DNA of 64,000 bases from Tsukamurella sp. 1534 (GTDB lineage Bacteria > Actinomycetota > Actinomycetes > Mycobacteriales > Mycobacteriaceae). The translations under genes were made by a program, and so were the position numbers. The stretch spans positions 516,843 to 580,842 of the forward strand of contig NZ_HE997628.1 in NCBI RefSeq assembly GCF_000312385.1. Reading direction: 5' to 3'. Within the stretch, counting starts at the first letter, position 1, and each line of letters starts with the position of its first letter. Under the pieces are notes generated by a model that saw only the letters and a program-made list of their open reading frames with translations, had not been told where the DNA came from and ran no database searches. This document shows positions 26,380 to 39,139 of the stretch, in pieces.

Positions 26380-28344
26380 CTACCCGCCGCCGAGCACGAT
26401 CCCCTCGCGACGCGGATCGGCGCCGCCCGCGTAGACGCCGTCCTGTTTGACGATCGCGGACAGCCCGGAGATCTGCGGGGAGAGGTTCATCGTGTGCCCC
26501 AGCCCGCGCAGCTGTTCGGCGACCTTCGCGCCCTCGGGGCCCGACACCGCCGGGTGCTCGGTTCCGAGGTTGGTCTTCGCGGAGTTGGCGGCGCCGAAGT
26601 TCGCCATGGAGACCGCCTGCTGCGGGTCCAGGCCCCAGTCCGTGAGGCCGATCATCGTCTTGATCACGTACTGGATGATCACCGCTCCGCCGGGGGAGCC
26701 GAGGGCGCCGAGCACATCGCCGCGGCCGCCGTCGGCACCGCGGCCGAAGAGGATCGTCGGCGACATGGAGGAGCGCGGCCGCTTGCCCGCCTCGACGCGG
26801 TTCGCAACGGGCGCGCCCGCGGAATCGGCGGGCTCCGTGGAGAAGTCGGTGAGCTGGTTGTTCAGCAGGAAGCCGTGGGTCATGTGGTACGAGCCGAACG
26901 CCGACTCGATCGTGGTGGTCATCGAGGCGACGTCGCCGTACTTGTCGAGCACGGTGATGTGGCTGGTGCCGTGTTCGGGGGTCTGCGTCACACCCGGCGT
27001 CGCGGTGGGAAGGTCGCCCGCCTTCGCCGTGCCCATGGACTTGCCGCGGTCGATGAGCGTCGCGCGGCCCTCGAGGTAGCCGGGGTTCACCATGGCGGCG
27101 GGTGAACCGCCGGGCAGGGGAACGAAATCGGGGTCGGCGATGTACTTGTCGCGGTCCGCGTAGGCGAGGCGTTCGGCCTCCGAGATCAGGTGGATGGCCT
27201 CCGCGGTGGGCAGGCCCCCGTCGGGCCCGGGATCCGCACCGTGCTGCGCCGCAGGGCCGAGATCCGACAGGTCGAACGAGTCCAGGATGCCGAGTGCCTG
27301 CGCCACGGTGATGCCGCCCGAGGACGGCGCCGGCATGCCGCACAGTTCGCGGTCGCGGTACGGGGTGCACACCGCCTCACGCGTCTTCACCTGGTACTTC
27401 GCCAGGTCCTCCAGCGTGATCGAGCCCGCGGTGCGGCCTCCGGTGGTGTCGGCGACGGAATCGACTATCCCCTGGGCGATCTCGCCGGTGTAGAAGGCCT
27501 TCGCGCCCTCGCTCGCGACCGCGCCGAGCGTCTTCGCATAGGCGGGGTTGACGAGCTTGGTGCCGGCCTTCTTGGGCGTACCGTCGGGCTCCAGGAGGTA
27601 GGCCTTGAGGTCGGCGTCGTTCCCGAAGTTCTCCGCCTCCTCGGCGATCGCCGACGCCATGCGGGGGCTGATGTCGAAACCGTCGTCGGAGATCCGGACG
27701 GCGGGGTCGAACAGTTCCCGCCACTGCCGCTTGCCGTGCTCGCCGTGCACGGTCTCGAGGAGGCGCAGCGCTCCGGGGACGCCGATCGCACGGCCCGACG
27801 ACCGGGCGTCCGGCTTGGGGGCGCCGCGGTCCTCGGGGGAGACCCAGCGCAGGTAGTTCTCATCGGCCGCGGCGGGGGCCACCTCTCGACCGTCGTACGC
27901 CTGCACCTTCTTCGACTCCGCGTCGTAGTACAGCAGGAACGCCCCGCCCGCGATGCCGGAGGATTGCGGCTCCACCAGCCCCAGCACCGTCTGCGCCGTC
28001 ACGAGCGCGTCGGCGGCGGTGCCGCCCGCCTCCAGCACCTCGCACGCGGCGCGGGTGGCGACGGGGTTGGCGGTGGCGACCGAGTAGTCCTTGGTGTGGG
28101 TGACGGGGAGACCGGACCGGTATCCCGACGAGCCCTCCGGCGTCACGCTGATGTCCCGCGGTCCCGACGGATCCGCCGCCTTCGACGGGGTGAACATCGT
28201 GCCCTGTTCGCCTGTGGCGTCACATCCGCCGGCGGCGATCCGCACCGCGGACGACGGTGCGCCGCCGGAACCGGGGTCGCCGCAACCGGCGACGGCGAGG
28301 GGGATCACGAAGACCGCCGCGGCGATGGACTTGAGACGGAACAC
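26380..28344 (-). CDS. ggt: Gamma-glutamyltransferase, lipoprotein form
   Basis: 654-aa Ntn-hydrolase proenzyme that splits gamma-glutamyl bonds (glutathione or gamma-glutamyl peptides) outside the membrane. A signal peptide ends in a lipobox LAVAGC (C21). The large subunit region has MASAIAEEAENFG and SGIAGGAFLLYYD. The self-cleavage and catalytic Thr is in EHGTSHITVLDKYGDVASMT, and the oxyanion and substrate segments RPRSSMSPTI and LGSPGG follow. GTG 28342-28344 has an AGGAGG site. Mycobacteriales use mycothiol, whose breakdown does not need this enzyme, so the substrate is open. TAGGTT, about 30 nt upstream, may be its -10 box. Confidence 0.95.
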   Translation of the reverse strand: MFRLKSIAAAVFVIPLAVAGCGDPGSGGAPSSAVRIAAGGCDATGEQGTMFTPSKAADPSGPRDISVTPEGSSGYRSGLPVTHTKDYSVATANPVATRAACEVLEAGGTAADALVTAQTVLGLVEPQSSGIAGGAFLLYYDAESKKVQAYDGREVAPAAADENYLRWVSPEDRGAPKPDARSSGRAIGVPGALRLLETVHGEHGKRQWRELFDPAVRISDDGFDISPRMASAIAEEAENFGNDADLKAYLLEPDGTPKKAGTKLVNPAYAKTLGAVASEGAKAFYTGEIAQGIVDSVADTTGGRTAGSITLEDLAKYQVKTREAVCTPYRDRELCGMPAPSSGGITVAQALGILDSFDLSDLGPAAQHGADPGPDGGLPTAEAIHLISEAERLAYADRDKYIADPDFVPLPGGSPAAMVNPGYLEGRATLIDRGKSMGTAKAGDLPTATPGVTQTPEHGTSHITVLDKYGDVASMTTTIESAFGSYHMTHGFLLNNQLTDFSTEPADSAGAPVANRVEAGKRPRSSMSPTILFGRGADGGRGDVLGALGSPGGAVIIQYVIKTMIGLTDWGLDPQQAVSMANFGAANSAKTNLGTEHPAVSGPEGAKVAEQLRGLGHTMNLSPQISGLSAIVKQDGVYAGGADPRREGIVLGGG

Positions 28345-28435
28345 GGGGTCCTCCTGGCGCTCGGGATAGCGGCAAACCTAACACCGCGGTGAGCGGCGCA
28401 CCGGAGGTTCGGTGCGAGGCCGGGAGGGGCCGCGG

Positions 28436-28912
28436 TCAGCGCATCGAAGCGTCGGGCACCGTCGCGGGGCAGGCCGCGCCCGGGGCGGTGGCGACCTCGA
28501 AATGCCACCACTCGTTGTCGAAGGTGCGGCACAGGCCCCAGCGGTTGCCGTTGCGCTGCAGCCACGCCGCTCCCCGCCACGGACCCACGTCCACCGCGTC
28601 GCCGCTGACGTGCGTCGATTCCGCCGGCGGCAGGACCCACCTGCGCGCGGCCGCGGGGGAGCCGTACTGCGCGACTCCCTGTTGCCACAGCGATTCCTGT
28701 TGGGCCCACGAGCGCAGCCCCGAGGTGACGCGCAGGGGGACGCCCTCCGCGGTGGCCTGCCGGTACGCAGCCGAATACGCCTCCGCCAGAGGCGGGTTGA
28801 GGCCCGCGGCTCCGGGTGCCGTGTCGGCGGCCGCGGGCGCGGTGCCGAGTACGGTCGCGGCGGCCACGGCCAGCGCCGCCGCAGAGACGAGGGACGCGCG
28901 GGTGCGAAGCAT
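28436..28912 (-). CDS. Small secreted LAS-family D,D-carboxypeptidase
   Basis: 158-aa protein with a Sec signal peptide (MLRTRASLVSAAALAVAAAT... APAAA-DTAP). The mature domain carries the zinc sites of the LAS/VanY family: STHVSGDAVDVG (His, Asp) and NEWWHFEV (His), preceded by VTSGLRSWAQQ. The family removes or trims the terminal D-Ala of peptidoglycan stem peptides. It is shorter than most VanY proteins but has all ligands. It could be involved in peptidoglycan recycling with the neighbouring Ggt; that is inference. Confidence 0.88.
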   Translation of the reverse strand: MLRTRASLVSAAALAVAAATVLGTAPAAADTAPGAAGLNPPLAEAYSAAYRQATAEGVPLRVTSGLRSWAQQESLWQQGVAQYGSPAAARRWVLPPAESTHVSGDAVDVGPWRGAAWLQRNGNRWGLCRTFDNEWWHFEVATAPGAACPATVPDASMR

Positions 28913-28952
28913 GGCTCGACCCTAACGCCGCCCCTCCCGCGGTCCCGATGGC

Positions 28953-28958
28953 TAGGCT
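28953..28958 (+). promoter_or_regulatory. Possible -10 box of rapZ
   Basis: TAGGCT fits TANNNT and gives a leader of about 35 nt before rapZ; a strong GGGGAGGAA ribosome site lies in that leader. Confidence 0.35.
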
Positions 28959-28999
28959 GAAACCGGAAGAATTCGTCATCGCGAGGCAGGGGAGGAACC

Positions 29000-29929
29000 G
29001 TGCGCCCATCCGGGCAGGAACGGGCAGCCGATACCGAACGGACGGTCGGCGAGCACCGCAGCGACGGGCCGATGGACGTCCTGCTGGTCACGGGCCTGTC
29101 CGGCGCGGGCAGGGGCACCGCGGCCAAGGTTCTCGAGGACCTGGGGTGGTACGTGGCGGACAACCTGCCGCCGGCGCTCATCAGCAACATGGTGGACATC
29201 TCGTTGTCCGACGAATCGCGCATCCACCGCCTGTGCATCGTCACCGATGTGCGCAGTCGCACGTTCACGGGTGATTTCGCCAACATCCGCCGCGAGCTCG
29301 CGGAGAAGGACATCGAGCCCCGCGTGCTGTTCCTCGACGCATCCGATTCCACGCTGATCCGGCGGTTCGAGCAGGTGCGCCGCAAGCACCCGCTACAGGG
29401 GAGCGGCACCCTCGCCGAGGGGATCGCTGCGGAACGCCGCATCCTGCAACCGATCCGGTCCACCGCCGACCTCGTGCTCGACACCTCGAACCTGTCCGTC
29501 GCGCGGCTGCGCGAGACGATCGAGAACTCCTTCCGCACGCTGCGCTCCGGGACCATCACGGTGACCGTGGAGTCCTTCGGATTCAAGAACGGCATTCTGC
29601 TGGACGCCGACATGGTGCTCGACGTGCGATTCCTCCCCAATCCGTTCTGGGTACCCGAACTGCGCCCGCTCAACGGTCTCACGCCCGAGGTGTCCGGTTA
29701 CGTGCTCGGGCAGCCCGGCGCCGCAGGTTTCCTCGACGCCTACGCGCAGCTCATCGAACCTGTGCTGGAGGGCTACCGCCGGGAGGGCAAGACGTACTTG
29801 ACAGTCGGCATAGGCTGCACCGGCGGCAAGCATCGCAGCGTGGCGATGACCGAGGAACTGGTGCGGCGCCTGTCCGGCCGCGAGGGCATCGAAGTGCGTG
29901 CGGCACACCGCGATCTGGGTTTGGAGTGA
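29000..29929 (+). CDS. rapZ: RNase adaptor RapZ / nucleotide-binding protein YvcJ
   Basis: 309-aa protein of the RapZ family (P-loop regulator; in E. coli it senses glucosamine 6-phosphate and steers small-RNA decay; role in Actinobacteria is less known). The N-terminal nucleotide site reads GLSGAGRGT (residues 32-40), with Arg38 where most P-loops have Lys and Gly39 where they have Ser/Thr. Next come DNLPPAL and FLDASDSTLIRRFEQVRRKHPL; the C-terminal domain has RFLPNPFWVPELRPL and IGCTGGKHRSV. The GTG start follows GGGGAGGAA. The stop overlaps yvcK. It is the first gene of the rapZ-yvcK(-whiA) set. Confidence 0.95.
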   Translation: MRPSGQERAADTERTVGEHRSDGPMDVLLVTGLSGAGRGTAAKVLEDLGWYVADNLPPALISNMVDISLSDESRIHRLCIVTDVRSRTFTGDFANIRRELAEKDIEPRVLFLDASDSTLIRRFEQVRRKHPLQGSGTLAEGIAAERRILQPIRSTADLVLDTSNLSVARLRETIENSFRTLRSGTITVTVESFGFKNGILLDADMVLDVRFLPNPFWVPELRPLNGLTPEVSGYVLGQPGAAGFLDAYAQLIEPVLEGYRREGKTYLTVGIGCTGGKHRSVAMTEELVRRLSGREGIEVRAAHRDLGLE

Positions 29930-30879
29930 GTGCCATGCGGGTAGCGTCCCTGGGCGGTGGCCACGGACTGTTCGCCACGCTGCGCGCCATGCGCGCACTG
30001 GAGGCGGACATCACCGCGATCGTCACCGTGGCCGACGACGGGGGATCCTCGGGGCGGCTGCGGACCGAGTTGGGCATCATCCCGCCGGGCGATCTGCGGA
30101 TGGCCCTGGCGGCTCTCATGCCCGACGACGACCGGGGCGAGTTCTGGGCCGGTGTCCTCCAGCACCGGTTCGGCGGCGGCGGCGCGATGGCCGGCCACCC
30201 CGTCGGGAATCTCGTACTGGCGGGGCTGTGCGAAGTGCTCGGTGATCCCGTGGAGGCGCTCGAAGCGATCGCCGACCGGTTCGGTGTCCAGGGGCGGGTG
30301 TTGCCGATGGTGCCGGGGCCGTTGCGGATCGAGGCCGATGTGACCGGGTTGGAGGACGACCCGCGCCTGTCGCGGGTGATCCGCGGGCAGGTCGCCGTCG
30401 CGGTCACGCCGGGGCGGGTGCGCCGCGTGCGTCTGCTCCCCGCGCATCCCGAGGCGTGCCCCGAATCGGTCGAGGCGATCCTCCGCGCCGACGTCGTGAC
30501 ACTGGGCCCGGGCTCCTGGTTCAGCTCCGTGATCCCGCACGTGCTCGTCCCCGAACAGTTGGATGCTTTGCGCCGCACCGATGCCCGACGGGTACTCATC
30601 CTCAACCTCGCTCCGGAGCCCGAGGAGACGGGTGGCTACTCACCGGAGCGGCACCTGCACGTGCTCGCCGCGCACGCCGAGGGACTGAAGTTCGACGACG
30701 TGCTCGTCGACGCCGCGACGGTGCCGCCCGGTCCGGAACGCGACCACCTCGTGCGTGCGACCGCGCTGTTCGGCGCACAGCCCCACTTCGTCGAGGTCGG
30801 CATGCCCGGTACGCACCAGCACGACCCGGAGGCGCTGGCCGCGGGCCTGCGGGGCGTTCTCGACGAGCCGGCGCCGTGA
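29926..30879 (+). CDS. yvcK: Gluconeogenesis/morphogenesis factor YvcK (CuvA)
   Basis: 317-aa YvcK-family protein, related to CofD, which binds UDP-sugars and is needed for cell shape on gluconeogenic carbon sources. The Rossmann-type start is [18 protein letters not shown], followed by [16 protein letters not shown] and [18 protein letters not shown], and [19 protein letters not shown] 29926 overlaps the rapZ stop; ATG 29935 (MRVASLGG) is equally good and closer to the family start. In M. tuberculosis the orthologue (CuvA) is a PknB substrate at the growing pole. Confidence 0.94.
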   Translation: MSAMRVASLGGGHGLFATLRAMRALEADITAIVTVADDGGSSGRLRTELGIIPPGDLRMALAALMPDDDRGEFWAGVLQHRFGGGGAMAGHPVGNLVLAGLCEVLGDPVEALEAIADRFGVQGRVLPMVPGPLRIEADVTGLEDDPRLSRVIRGQVAVAVTPGRVRRVRLLPAHPEACPESVEAILRADVVTLGPGSWFSSVIPHVLVPEQLDALRRTDARRVLILNLAPEPEETGGYSPERHLHVLAAHAEGLKFDDVLVDAATVPPGPERDHLVRATALFGAQPHFVEVGMPGTHQHDPEALAAGLRGVLDEPAP

Positions 30880-30943
30880 CGGCCGCGAGAACCGGTCGAA
30901 CGGGGAGGAATCGGCGTCCTCACCCGCAATCCGCGCGATGGCC

Positions 30944-30949
30944 TACAGT
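30944..30949 (+). promoter_or_regulatory. Possible -10 box of whiA
   Basis: TACAGT fits TANNNT and lies 48 nt before the whiA GTG, in the 118-bp gap after yvcK. It suggests that whiA also has its own promoter. Confidence 0.35.
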
Positions 30950-30997
30950 GAATATCTGCTCCCACAATCCGTACGCGAAGCCCGGAAGGACGTCGTA

Positions 30998-31981
30998 GTG
31001 GCGTTGACATCCCAGGTCAAGGACGAGCTCAGTCGGCTCTCCATCACCCAGGTGAGCGCACGCCGCGCCGAGGTGGCGTCGCTCCTGCGATTCGCGGGTG
31101 GCCTGCACATCCAGGGCGGTCGTGTGATCGTCGAAGCCGAGGTGGACATGGGCATCATCGCCCGGCGCCTCCGCAAGGAGATCCTCGACCTGTACGGATA
31201 CAACTCCGACGTGCACGTTCTCGGCGCCGGCGGCTTGCGCAAGGCCGCGCGCTACATCGTCCGCGTGGTCAAGGACGGCGAGGCCCTCGCCCGGCAGACC
31301 GGTCTTCTCGACATGCGTGGCCGCCCCGTCGTGGGACTGCCCTCCCAGATCGTCGGCGGGTCCGTGCACGACTCCGAGGCTGCTTGGCGCGGCGCGTTCC
31401 TCGCGCACGGCTCGTTGACCGAGCCCGGACGGTCCAGCGCCCTCGAGGTGTCCTGTCCGGGGCCCGAGGTCGCGCTCGCGCTGGTCGGCTGCGCGCGGCG
31501 GCTCGGCGTCACCGCCAAGGCCCGGGAGGTCCGCGGCGCGGACAGGGTGGTCGTCCGCGACGGCGAGGCCATCGGCGCGCTGCTCACCCGGATGGGTGCC
31601 AATGACACCCGGCTGGTCTGGGAGGAGCGCCGGATGCGCCGCGAGGTCCGGGCCACCGCGAACCGTCTGGCCAACTTCGACGACGCCAACCTCCGACGGT
31701 CCGCCCGCGCCGCCGTGGCCGCCGCGGCCCGCGTCGAGCGCGCGCTGGAGATCCTGGGCCCGGACGTCCCCGATCATCTCGCCCAGGCCGGCTCGCTGCG
31801 TGTGCAGCACCGTCAGGCTTCGCTGGAGGAACTCGGGCAGCTCGCGGATCCGCCGATGACCAAGGACGCCGTGGCGGGCCGCATCCGTCGCCTGCTGTCG
31901 ATGGCCGATAAGCGCGCCGCGACGGACGGCGTTCCGGACACCGAATCCGCCGTCACCGCGGACATGCTCGACGAGGGCTGA
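30998..31981 (+). CDS. whiA: Sporulation/cell-division regulator WhiA
   Basis: 327-aa DNA-binding protein. The N-terminal part is a degenerate LAGLIDADG homing-endonuclease fold ([34 protein letters not shown]), and the C-terminal helix-turn-helix is in [26 protein letters not shown]. In Streptomyces WhiA works with WhiB for septation; in non-sporulating Mycobacteriales it is essential or important for division. GTG 30998 has GGAAGGA 7 nt upstream and gives the family start [14 protein letters not shown]. It follows yvcK as in most Gram-positive bacteria. Confidence 0.95.
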   Translation: MALTSQVKDELSRLSITQVSARRAEVASLLRFAGGLHIQGGRVIVEAEVDMGIIARRLRKEILDLYGYNSDVHVLGAGGLRKAARYIVRVVKDGEALARQTGLLDMRGRPVVGLPSQIVGGSVHDSEAAWRGAFLAHGSLTEPGRSSALEVSCPGPEVALALVGCARRLGVTAKAREVRGADRVVVRDGEAIGALLTRMGANDTRLVWEERRMRREVRATANRLANFDDANLRRSARAAVAAAARVERALEILGPDVPDHLAQAGSLRVQHRQASLEELGQLADPPMTKDAVAGRIRRLLSMADKRAATDGVPDTESAVTADMLDEG

Positions 31982-32017
31982 ATTCACATTCGCGCACATT
32001 CTGTTCGGTAAACCGGA

Positions 32018-32030
32018 TATCATCTTCACC
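32018..32030 (+). promoter_or_regulatory. Leaderless promoter before the 211-aa membrane protein gene
   Basis: TATCAT (32018-32023) is followed by 7 nt and GTG 32031. No ribosome site exists. The stretch around it is AT-richer than its flanks. Confidence 0.45.
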
Positions 32031-32666
32031 GTGGGTGGAGATGCGGGAGGGGCCGGGCGGACCGGCGGTGGGACGGCGCACCTGTCGCGGTGGGCCGCCG
32101 GCATCGCGTGCGCGGTGGTGCTCCTCGTGGTGTGTGCACTCGTCGGGTTCGGTCCGGCGATGTACGGCGCCGTATCCGTGGACTCGTCGCCGAACCGGGT
32201 GGCGGTCGTTCTCGCCGCGGTGTTCGCGTCGCTGCATCTACTGCTGGCGGTGGCGGTCTCGGGGTGGGGCGCGCTCGCCGCAGTCCGCCGGATCCATTGG
32301 TGCGTGCACCGGAGGCGCGCGGTCCGACGGTGGTCGGTGATCGCCCGCTCCGGCGGGTTCGATTGGAGCAGAACGGCTCTCGCCTTGTTCGCGGGAACGA
32401 ATGATCCGACGAAGCGATCGATCCGGCGCCTGTGGCGTGCCCGGGTCCCGCGATGGCAGCGGTCGCTTCCGTTTCTCGGCGGCGCGGGGGCGACCCTCGG
32501 CCTCTGGGCCGTGACCGGTGCGCGGCTGTCGGATCCACCGGTGATGCAGGCCTACGTGCTGTTCGCCGCGGCCCTCGTGTACGGCGGCACGCGGGCGCCG
32601 AGCGTCTTCGAATCGAGCGCCGTCGGCAGGCACGCGAGGGGGCGCCGGCGGGCGGCGCCGGGGTAG
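32031..32666 (+). CDS. Hypothetical membrane protein
   Basis: 211-aa protein of unknown function. There is a first helix at about residues 20-45 (AAGIACAVVLLVVCALVGFG), a second at about 57-80 (VAVVLAAVFASLHLLLAVAV), a Arg/His-rich loop with IHWCVHRRRAVRRW, and a third and fourth hydrophobic stretch near residues 140-190. GTG 32031 is supported by the leaderless -10 box. It stands between whiA and gap and has no clear partner. Confidence 0.6.
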   Translation: MGGDAGGAGRTGGGTAHLSRWAAGIACAVVLLVVCALVGFGPAMYGAVSVDSSPNRVAVVLAAVFASLHLLLAVAVSGWGALAAVRRIHWCVHRRRAVRRWSVIARSGGFDWSRTALALFAGTNDPTKRSIRRLWRARVPRWQRSLPFLGGAGATLGLWAVTGARLSDPPVMQAYVLFAAALVYGGTRAPSVFESSAVGRHARGRRRAAPG

Positions 32667-32674
32667 TCGCGGTG

Positions 32675-32686
32675 CGAGTGCACTCG
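32675..32686. repeat. Perfect 12-bp palindrome CGAGTGCACTCG
   Basis: A gapless palindrome lies just after the hypothetical membrane protein gene and 188 bp before gap. It could be an operator or part of the nearby hairpin region. No regulator is known to me for this sequence. Confidence 0.4.
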
Positions 32687-32692
32687 ATGGTC

Positions 32693-32716
32693 GGTCTTGC
32701 GCCGCGACGCAAGACC
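32693..32716 (+). terminator. Perfect 9-bp hairpin upstream of gap
   Basis: GGTCTTGCG (32693-32701) pairs with CGCAAGACC (32708-32716) across a 6-nt loop; it is followed by TTACG. It fits a terminator for the preceding gene and insulates gap. Confidence 0.5.
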
Positions 32717-32831
32717 TTACGTGCGCCGCGACCGGGGCCCGACGCTTTCGGCCTGGTAGACAGAATTCCCGGCGCTGTCCGGACCGTGGGACGAACGCTC
32801 CGCTCGCCGCCTGTTCGGGGCGCCCGCGCGA

Positions 32832-33890
<1,059 letters not shown>

Positions 33891-33924
33891 GTTTCCACAC
33901 GTTCCAAGGGAGAACACCACAACT

Positions 33925-35163
33925 ATGAGTTCTGTGTCCACGCTGTCCGATCTGCTCGCCGAGGGGGTCGAGGGCCGCACGGTCCTGGTCCGCAGCGACC
34001 TCAACGTGCCGCTCGACGGTGACCGCATCACCGACGCCGGTCGCATCGTCGCATCGGTGCCCACCATCAAGGCGCTCGCCGAGGCGGGCGCCAAGGTGAT
34101 CGTCACCGCGCACCTCGGCCGCCCCAAGGGCGAACCGGATCCCCAGTTCTCGCTCGCGCCCGTGGCGGCCGCGCTGGGGGAGAAGCTGGGCCGCAACGTG
34201 CAGCTCGCGGGCGACGTCGTCGGCCAGGACGCCCTGGCCCGCGCGGAGGGCCTCACCGACGGTGACGTCCTGCTCCTGGAGAACGTTCGTTTCGACGCCC
34301 GCGAGACCAGCAAGGACGACGCCGAGCGCGCGGCGCTCGCCCGCGACCTGGCCGAGCTGGTCGACGTGTCGTCGCACGCCGGTCCGGGGGCGTTCGTCTC
34401 CGACGGTTTCGGTGTGGTGCACCGCAAGCAGGCGTCGGTGTACGACGTGGCGGCGCTTCTCCCGGCCTACGCGGGCCGGCTCGTCGACGCCGAGGTGCGC
34501 GTCCTCGCGCAGTTGACCGAGAACCCCTCGCGTCCGTACGCGGTGGTTCTCGGTGGCTCCAAGGTGTCCGACAAGCTCGGCGTGATCCGGGCCCTCGCCC
34601 CCAAGGTCGACACCCTGGTGATCGGCGGCGGCATGGCGTTCACCTTCCTTGCGGCGCAGGGTTACTCGGTCGGTGGATCGCTGCTGCAGGAGGATCAGAT
34701 CGACACCTGCAAGCAGTTGCTGGAGGAGTTCGGCGACGTTCTGCACCTGCCCGTGGACGTGGTGGCGGCCGATGCGTTCGCCGCCGACGCCGCGACCGAG
34801 ACGGTCCCGGCCGACGCGATCCCGGACGGCTGGATGGGCCTCGACATCGGTCCCGAGTCCGCGAAGCGCTTCGGCTCCGTTCTCACCGAGGCCAAGACGG
34901 TCTTCTGGAACGGCCCCATGGGCGTGTTCGAGTTCCCCGCGTTCGCCGCGGGCACCAAGACGGTGGCCGAGGCCGTCATCAGGGCCACCAGCAACGGGGC
35001 CTTCACCGTGGTCGGCGGCGGCGATTCGGCCGCTGCCGTGCGCACCTTGGGTCTGGACGAGGACGGCTTCAGCCACATCTCGACCGGCGGCGGCGCATCG
35101 CTGGAGTACCTCGAGGGCAAGGAGCTCCCGGGGCTGAAGGTCCTGGAGAGGGGTGACGCATGA
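33925..35163 (+). CDS. pgk: Phosphoglycerate kinase
   Basis: 412-aa monomeric glycolytic kinase that makes ATP and 3-phosphoglycerate. Signature [19 protein letters not shown] lies at about residues 24-42, followed by TAHLGRPKG (substrate-binding basic patch), [11 protein letters not shown], and the ATP-site [20 protein letters not shown] and GGGDSAAAV. The ATG at 33925 is preceded by AAGGGAG. The stop overlaps the tpiA start (ATGA). Confidence 0.98.
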   Translation: MSSVSTLSDLLAEGVEGRTVLVRSDLNVPLDGDRITDAGRIVASVPTIKALAEAGAKVIVTAHLGRPKGEPDPQFSLAPVAAALGEKLGRNVQLAGDVVGQDALARAEGLTDGDVLLLENVRFDARETSKDDAERAALARDLAELVDVSSHAGPGAFVSDGFGVVHRKQASVYDVAALLPAYAGRLVDAEVRVLAQLTENPSRPYAVVLGGSKVSDKLGVIRALAPKVDTLVIGGGMAFTFLAAQGYSVGGSLLQEDQIDTCKQLLEEFGDVLHLPVDVVAADAFAADAATETVPADAIPDGWMGLDIGPESAKRFGSVLTEAKTVFWNGPMGVFEFPAFAAGTKTVAEAVIRATSNGAFTVVGGGDSAAAVRTLGLDEDGFSHISTGGGASLEYLEGKELPGLKVLERGDA

Positions 35164-35942
35164 GCCGCAAACCGCTCATCGCCGGCAACTGGAAGATGAA
35201 CCTCAACCACCTCGAGGCGATCGCGGTGGTGCAGAAGCTGGCGTTCGCGCTGCCGGAGAAGTACTTCGCGCACGTCGACGTGACGGTGATCCCGCCGTTC
35301 ACCGACCTGCGCTCGGTGCAGACCGCGGTGGACGGCGACGACCTGAAGATCACGTACGGCGCGCAGGATCTGTCGCCGCACGACGCGGGCGCCTACACCG
35401 GTGACATCTCGGGCGCGTTCCTCGCGAAGCTCGGCTGCACCTACGTCGTGATCGGGCACAGCGAACGGCGCACCATCCACGGCGAGACGAACGAGATCGT
35501 CCTGGAGAAGACCAAGGCGGCGCTGCGGCACGGGCTGACGCCCATCGTGTGCATCGGCGAGGGGCTCGACATCAGGGAGCAGGGAAACCAGGTCGAGTAC
35601 AACGTGGAGCAGCTCAAGGGCTCGCTCGCGGGTCTCACCGCGGAGGAACTGAGCAAGACGGTCATCGCGTACGAGCCCGTCTGGGCGATCGGCACCGGCA
35701 AGGTCGCCACGCCGGCGGACGCGCAGGAGGTGTGCGCCGCGGTACGCGCCACCATCGCCGAGATCGGTGGCGACGAGGTGGCGGCGGGTATCCGCGTCCT
35801 CTACGGCGGCTCCGTGAGCAGCAAGAACGTGGGCGATCTGATCGCCCAGCCCGACGTCGACGGCGGCCTGGTGGGCGGCGCGTCGCTCAAGCCGGACGAG
35901 TTCGCCGCGCTGAGTGCCATCGCCGCCGGCGGCCCGCTCTGA
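35160..35942 (+). CDS. tpiA: Triosephosphate isomerase
   Basis: 260-aa TIM barrel that equilibrates dihydroxyacetone phosphate and glyceraldehyde 3-phosphate. The catalytic Lys is in AGNWKMN (Lys at residue 12), the His in IGHSERR, the Glu in [12 protein letters not shown] (with loop 6 right after it), and the phosphate loop is YGGSV and LVGGASLK. It is translationally coupled to pgk. secG follows 22 nt downstream. Confidence 0.98.
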   Translation: MSRKPLIAGNWKMNLNHLEAIAVVQKLAFALPEKYFAHVDVTVIPPFTDLRSVQTAVDGDDLKITYGAQDLSPHDAGAYTGDISGAFLAKLGCTYVVIGHSERRTIHGETNEIVLEKTKAALRHGLTPIVCIGEGLDIREQGNQVEYNVEQLKGSLAGLTAEELSKTVIAYEPVWAIGTGKVATPADAQEVCAAVRATIAEIGGDEVAAGIRVLYGGSVSSKNVGDLIAQPDVDGGLVGGASLKPDEFAALSAIAAGGPL

Positions 35943-35950
35943 GCGGAAGG

Positions 35951-35956
35951 TAGACT
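35951..35956 (+). promoter_or_regulatory. Possible -10 box of secG
   Basis: TAGACT fits TANNNT and lies 8 nt before GTG 35965, so a nearly leaderless secG transcript may exist besides read-through from tpiA. Confidence 0.35.
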
Positions 35957-35964
35957 GGCTCCTC

Positions 35965-36210
35965 GTGGAAACTTTGCAGCTGGTGCTCAAGATCGCCATC
36001 ATCGTGCTGAGCGTGCTGCTGGTGGTGCTCGTCCTGCTCCACCGCGGCAAGGGCGGAGGCCTGTCGTCGCTGTTCGGCGGTGGCGTGCAGTCGTCCCTGT
36101 CCGGCTCGTCCGTGGTGGAGAAGAACCTCGACCGCGTGACGATCTTCGTCGGCCTGGTCTGGACGATCTGCATCGTCGGCGTCACCCTGAGCATCAAGCT
36201 CAGTACGTAA
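35965..36210 (+). CDS. secG: Preprotein translocase subunit SecG
   Basis: 81-aa two-helix subunit of the SecYEG channel: helix 1 at about residues 5-26 ([21 protein letters not shown]), a Gly/Ser loop with [20 protein letters not shown], the typical SecG cytoplasmic segment, and helix 2 at about residues 58-77. The position after tpiA and before ppc is standard in Actinobacteria. The GTG start gives [10 protein letters not shown] strong terminator follows. Confidence 0.93.
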   Translation: METLQLVLKIAIIVLSVLLVVLVLLHRGKGGGLSSLFGGGVQSSLSGSSVVEKNLDRVTIFVGLVWTICIVGVTLSIKLST

Positions 36211-36227
36211 ACATCTGCCTCTCGGAG

Positions 36228-36258
36228 GGCGCCGCGAACCCAGGGGGCTCGCGGCGCC
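36228..36258 (+). terminator. Terminator of the gap-pgk-tpiA-secG operon
   Basis: GGCGCCGCGA (36228-36237) pairs perfectly with TCGCGGCGCC (36249-36258) across an 11-nt loop, followed by TTCTGC. The 10-bp GC stem, 18 nt after the secG stop, is convincing although the T-tract is short. Confidence 0.75.
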
Positions 36259-36276
36259 TTCTGCGTACTCCACCGG

Positions 36277-36289
36277 CATAATCATGGGC
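36277..36289 (+). promoter_or_regulatory. Leaderless promoter before ppc
   Basis: CATAAT (36277-36282) is 7 nt before ATG 36290, so ppc probably starts without a leader. This favours 36290 over ATG 36284, which would lie only 1 nt after the box. Confidence 0.45.
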
Positions 36290-39043
<2,754 letters not shown>

Positions 39044-39127
39044 GGGAGTGCGACTCCGCCGCGCGGCCGCGAGAACCTGTTCCGATTTCTCCTACTCGGG
39101 GAGGACGACGGGACGCGGCCGGCGCGG

Positions 39128-39139
39128 TATTGTCGGGCC
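39128..39139 (+). promoter_or_regulatory. Leaderless promoter before the epoxide hydrolase-like gene
   Basis: TATTGT (39128-39133) is followed by 6 nt and ATG 39140; no ribosome site is visible. Confidence 0.45.

Noticed and set aside
28364-28385. Second iron box in front of ggt
   Set aside because: Only the half site TTAGGTT matches (about 9 of 19 overall); TAGGTT is better explained as a -10 element.
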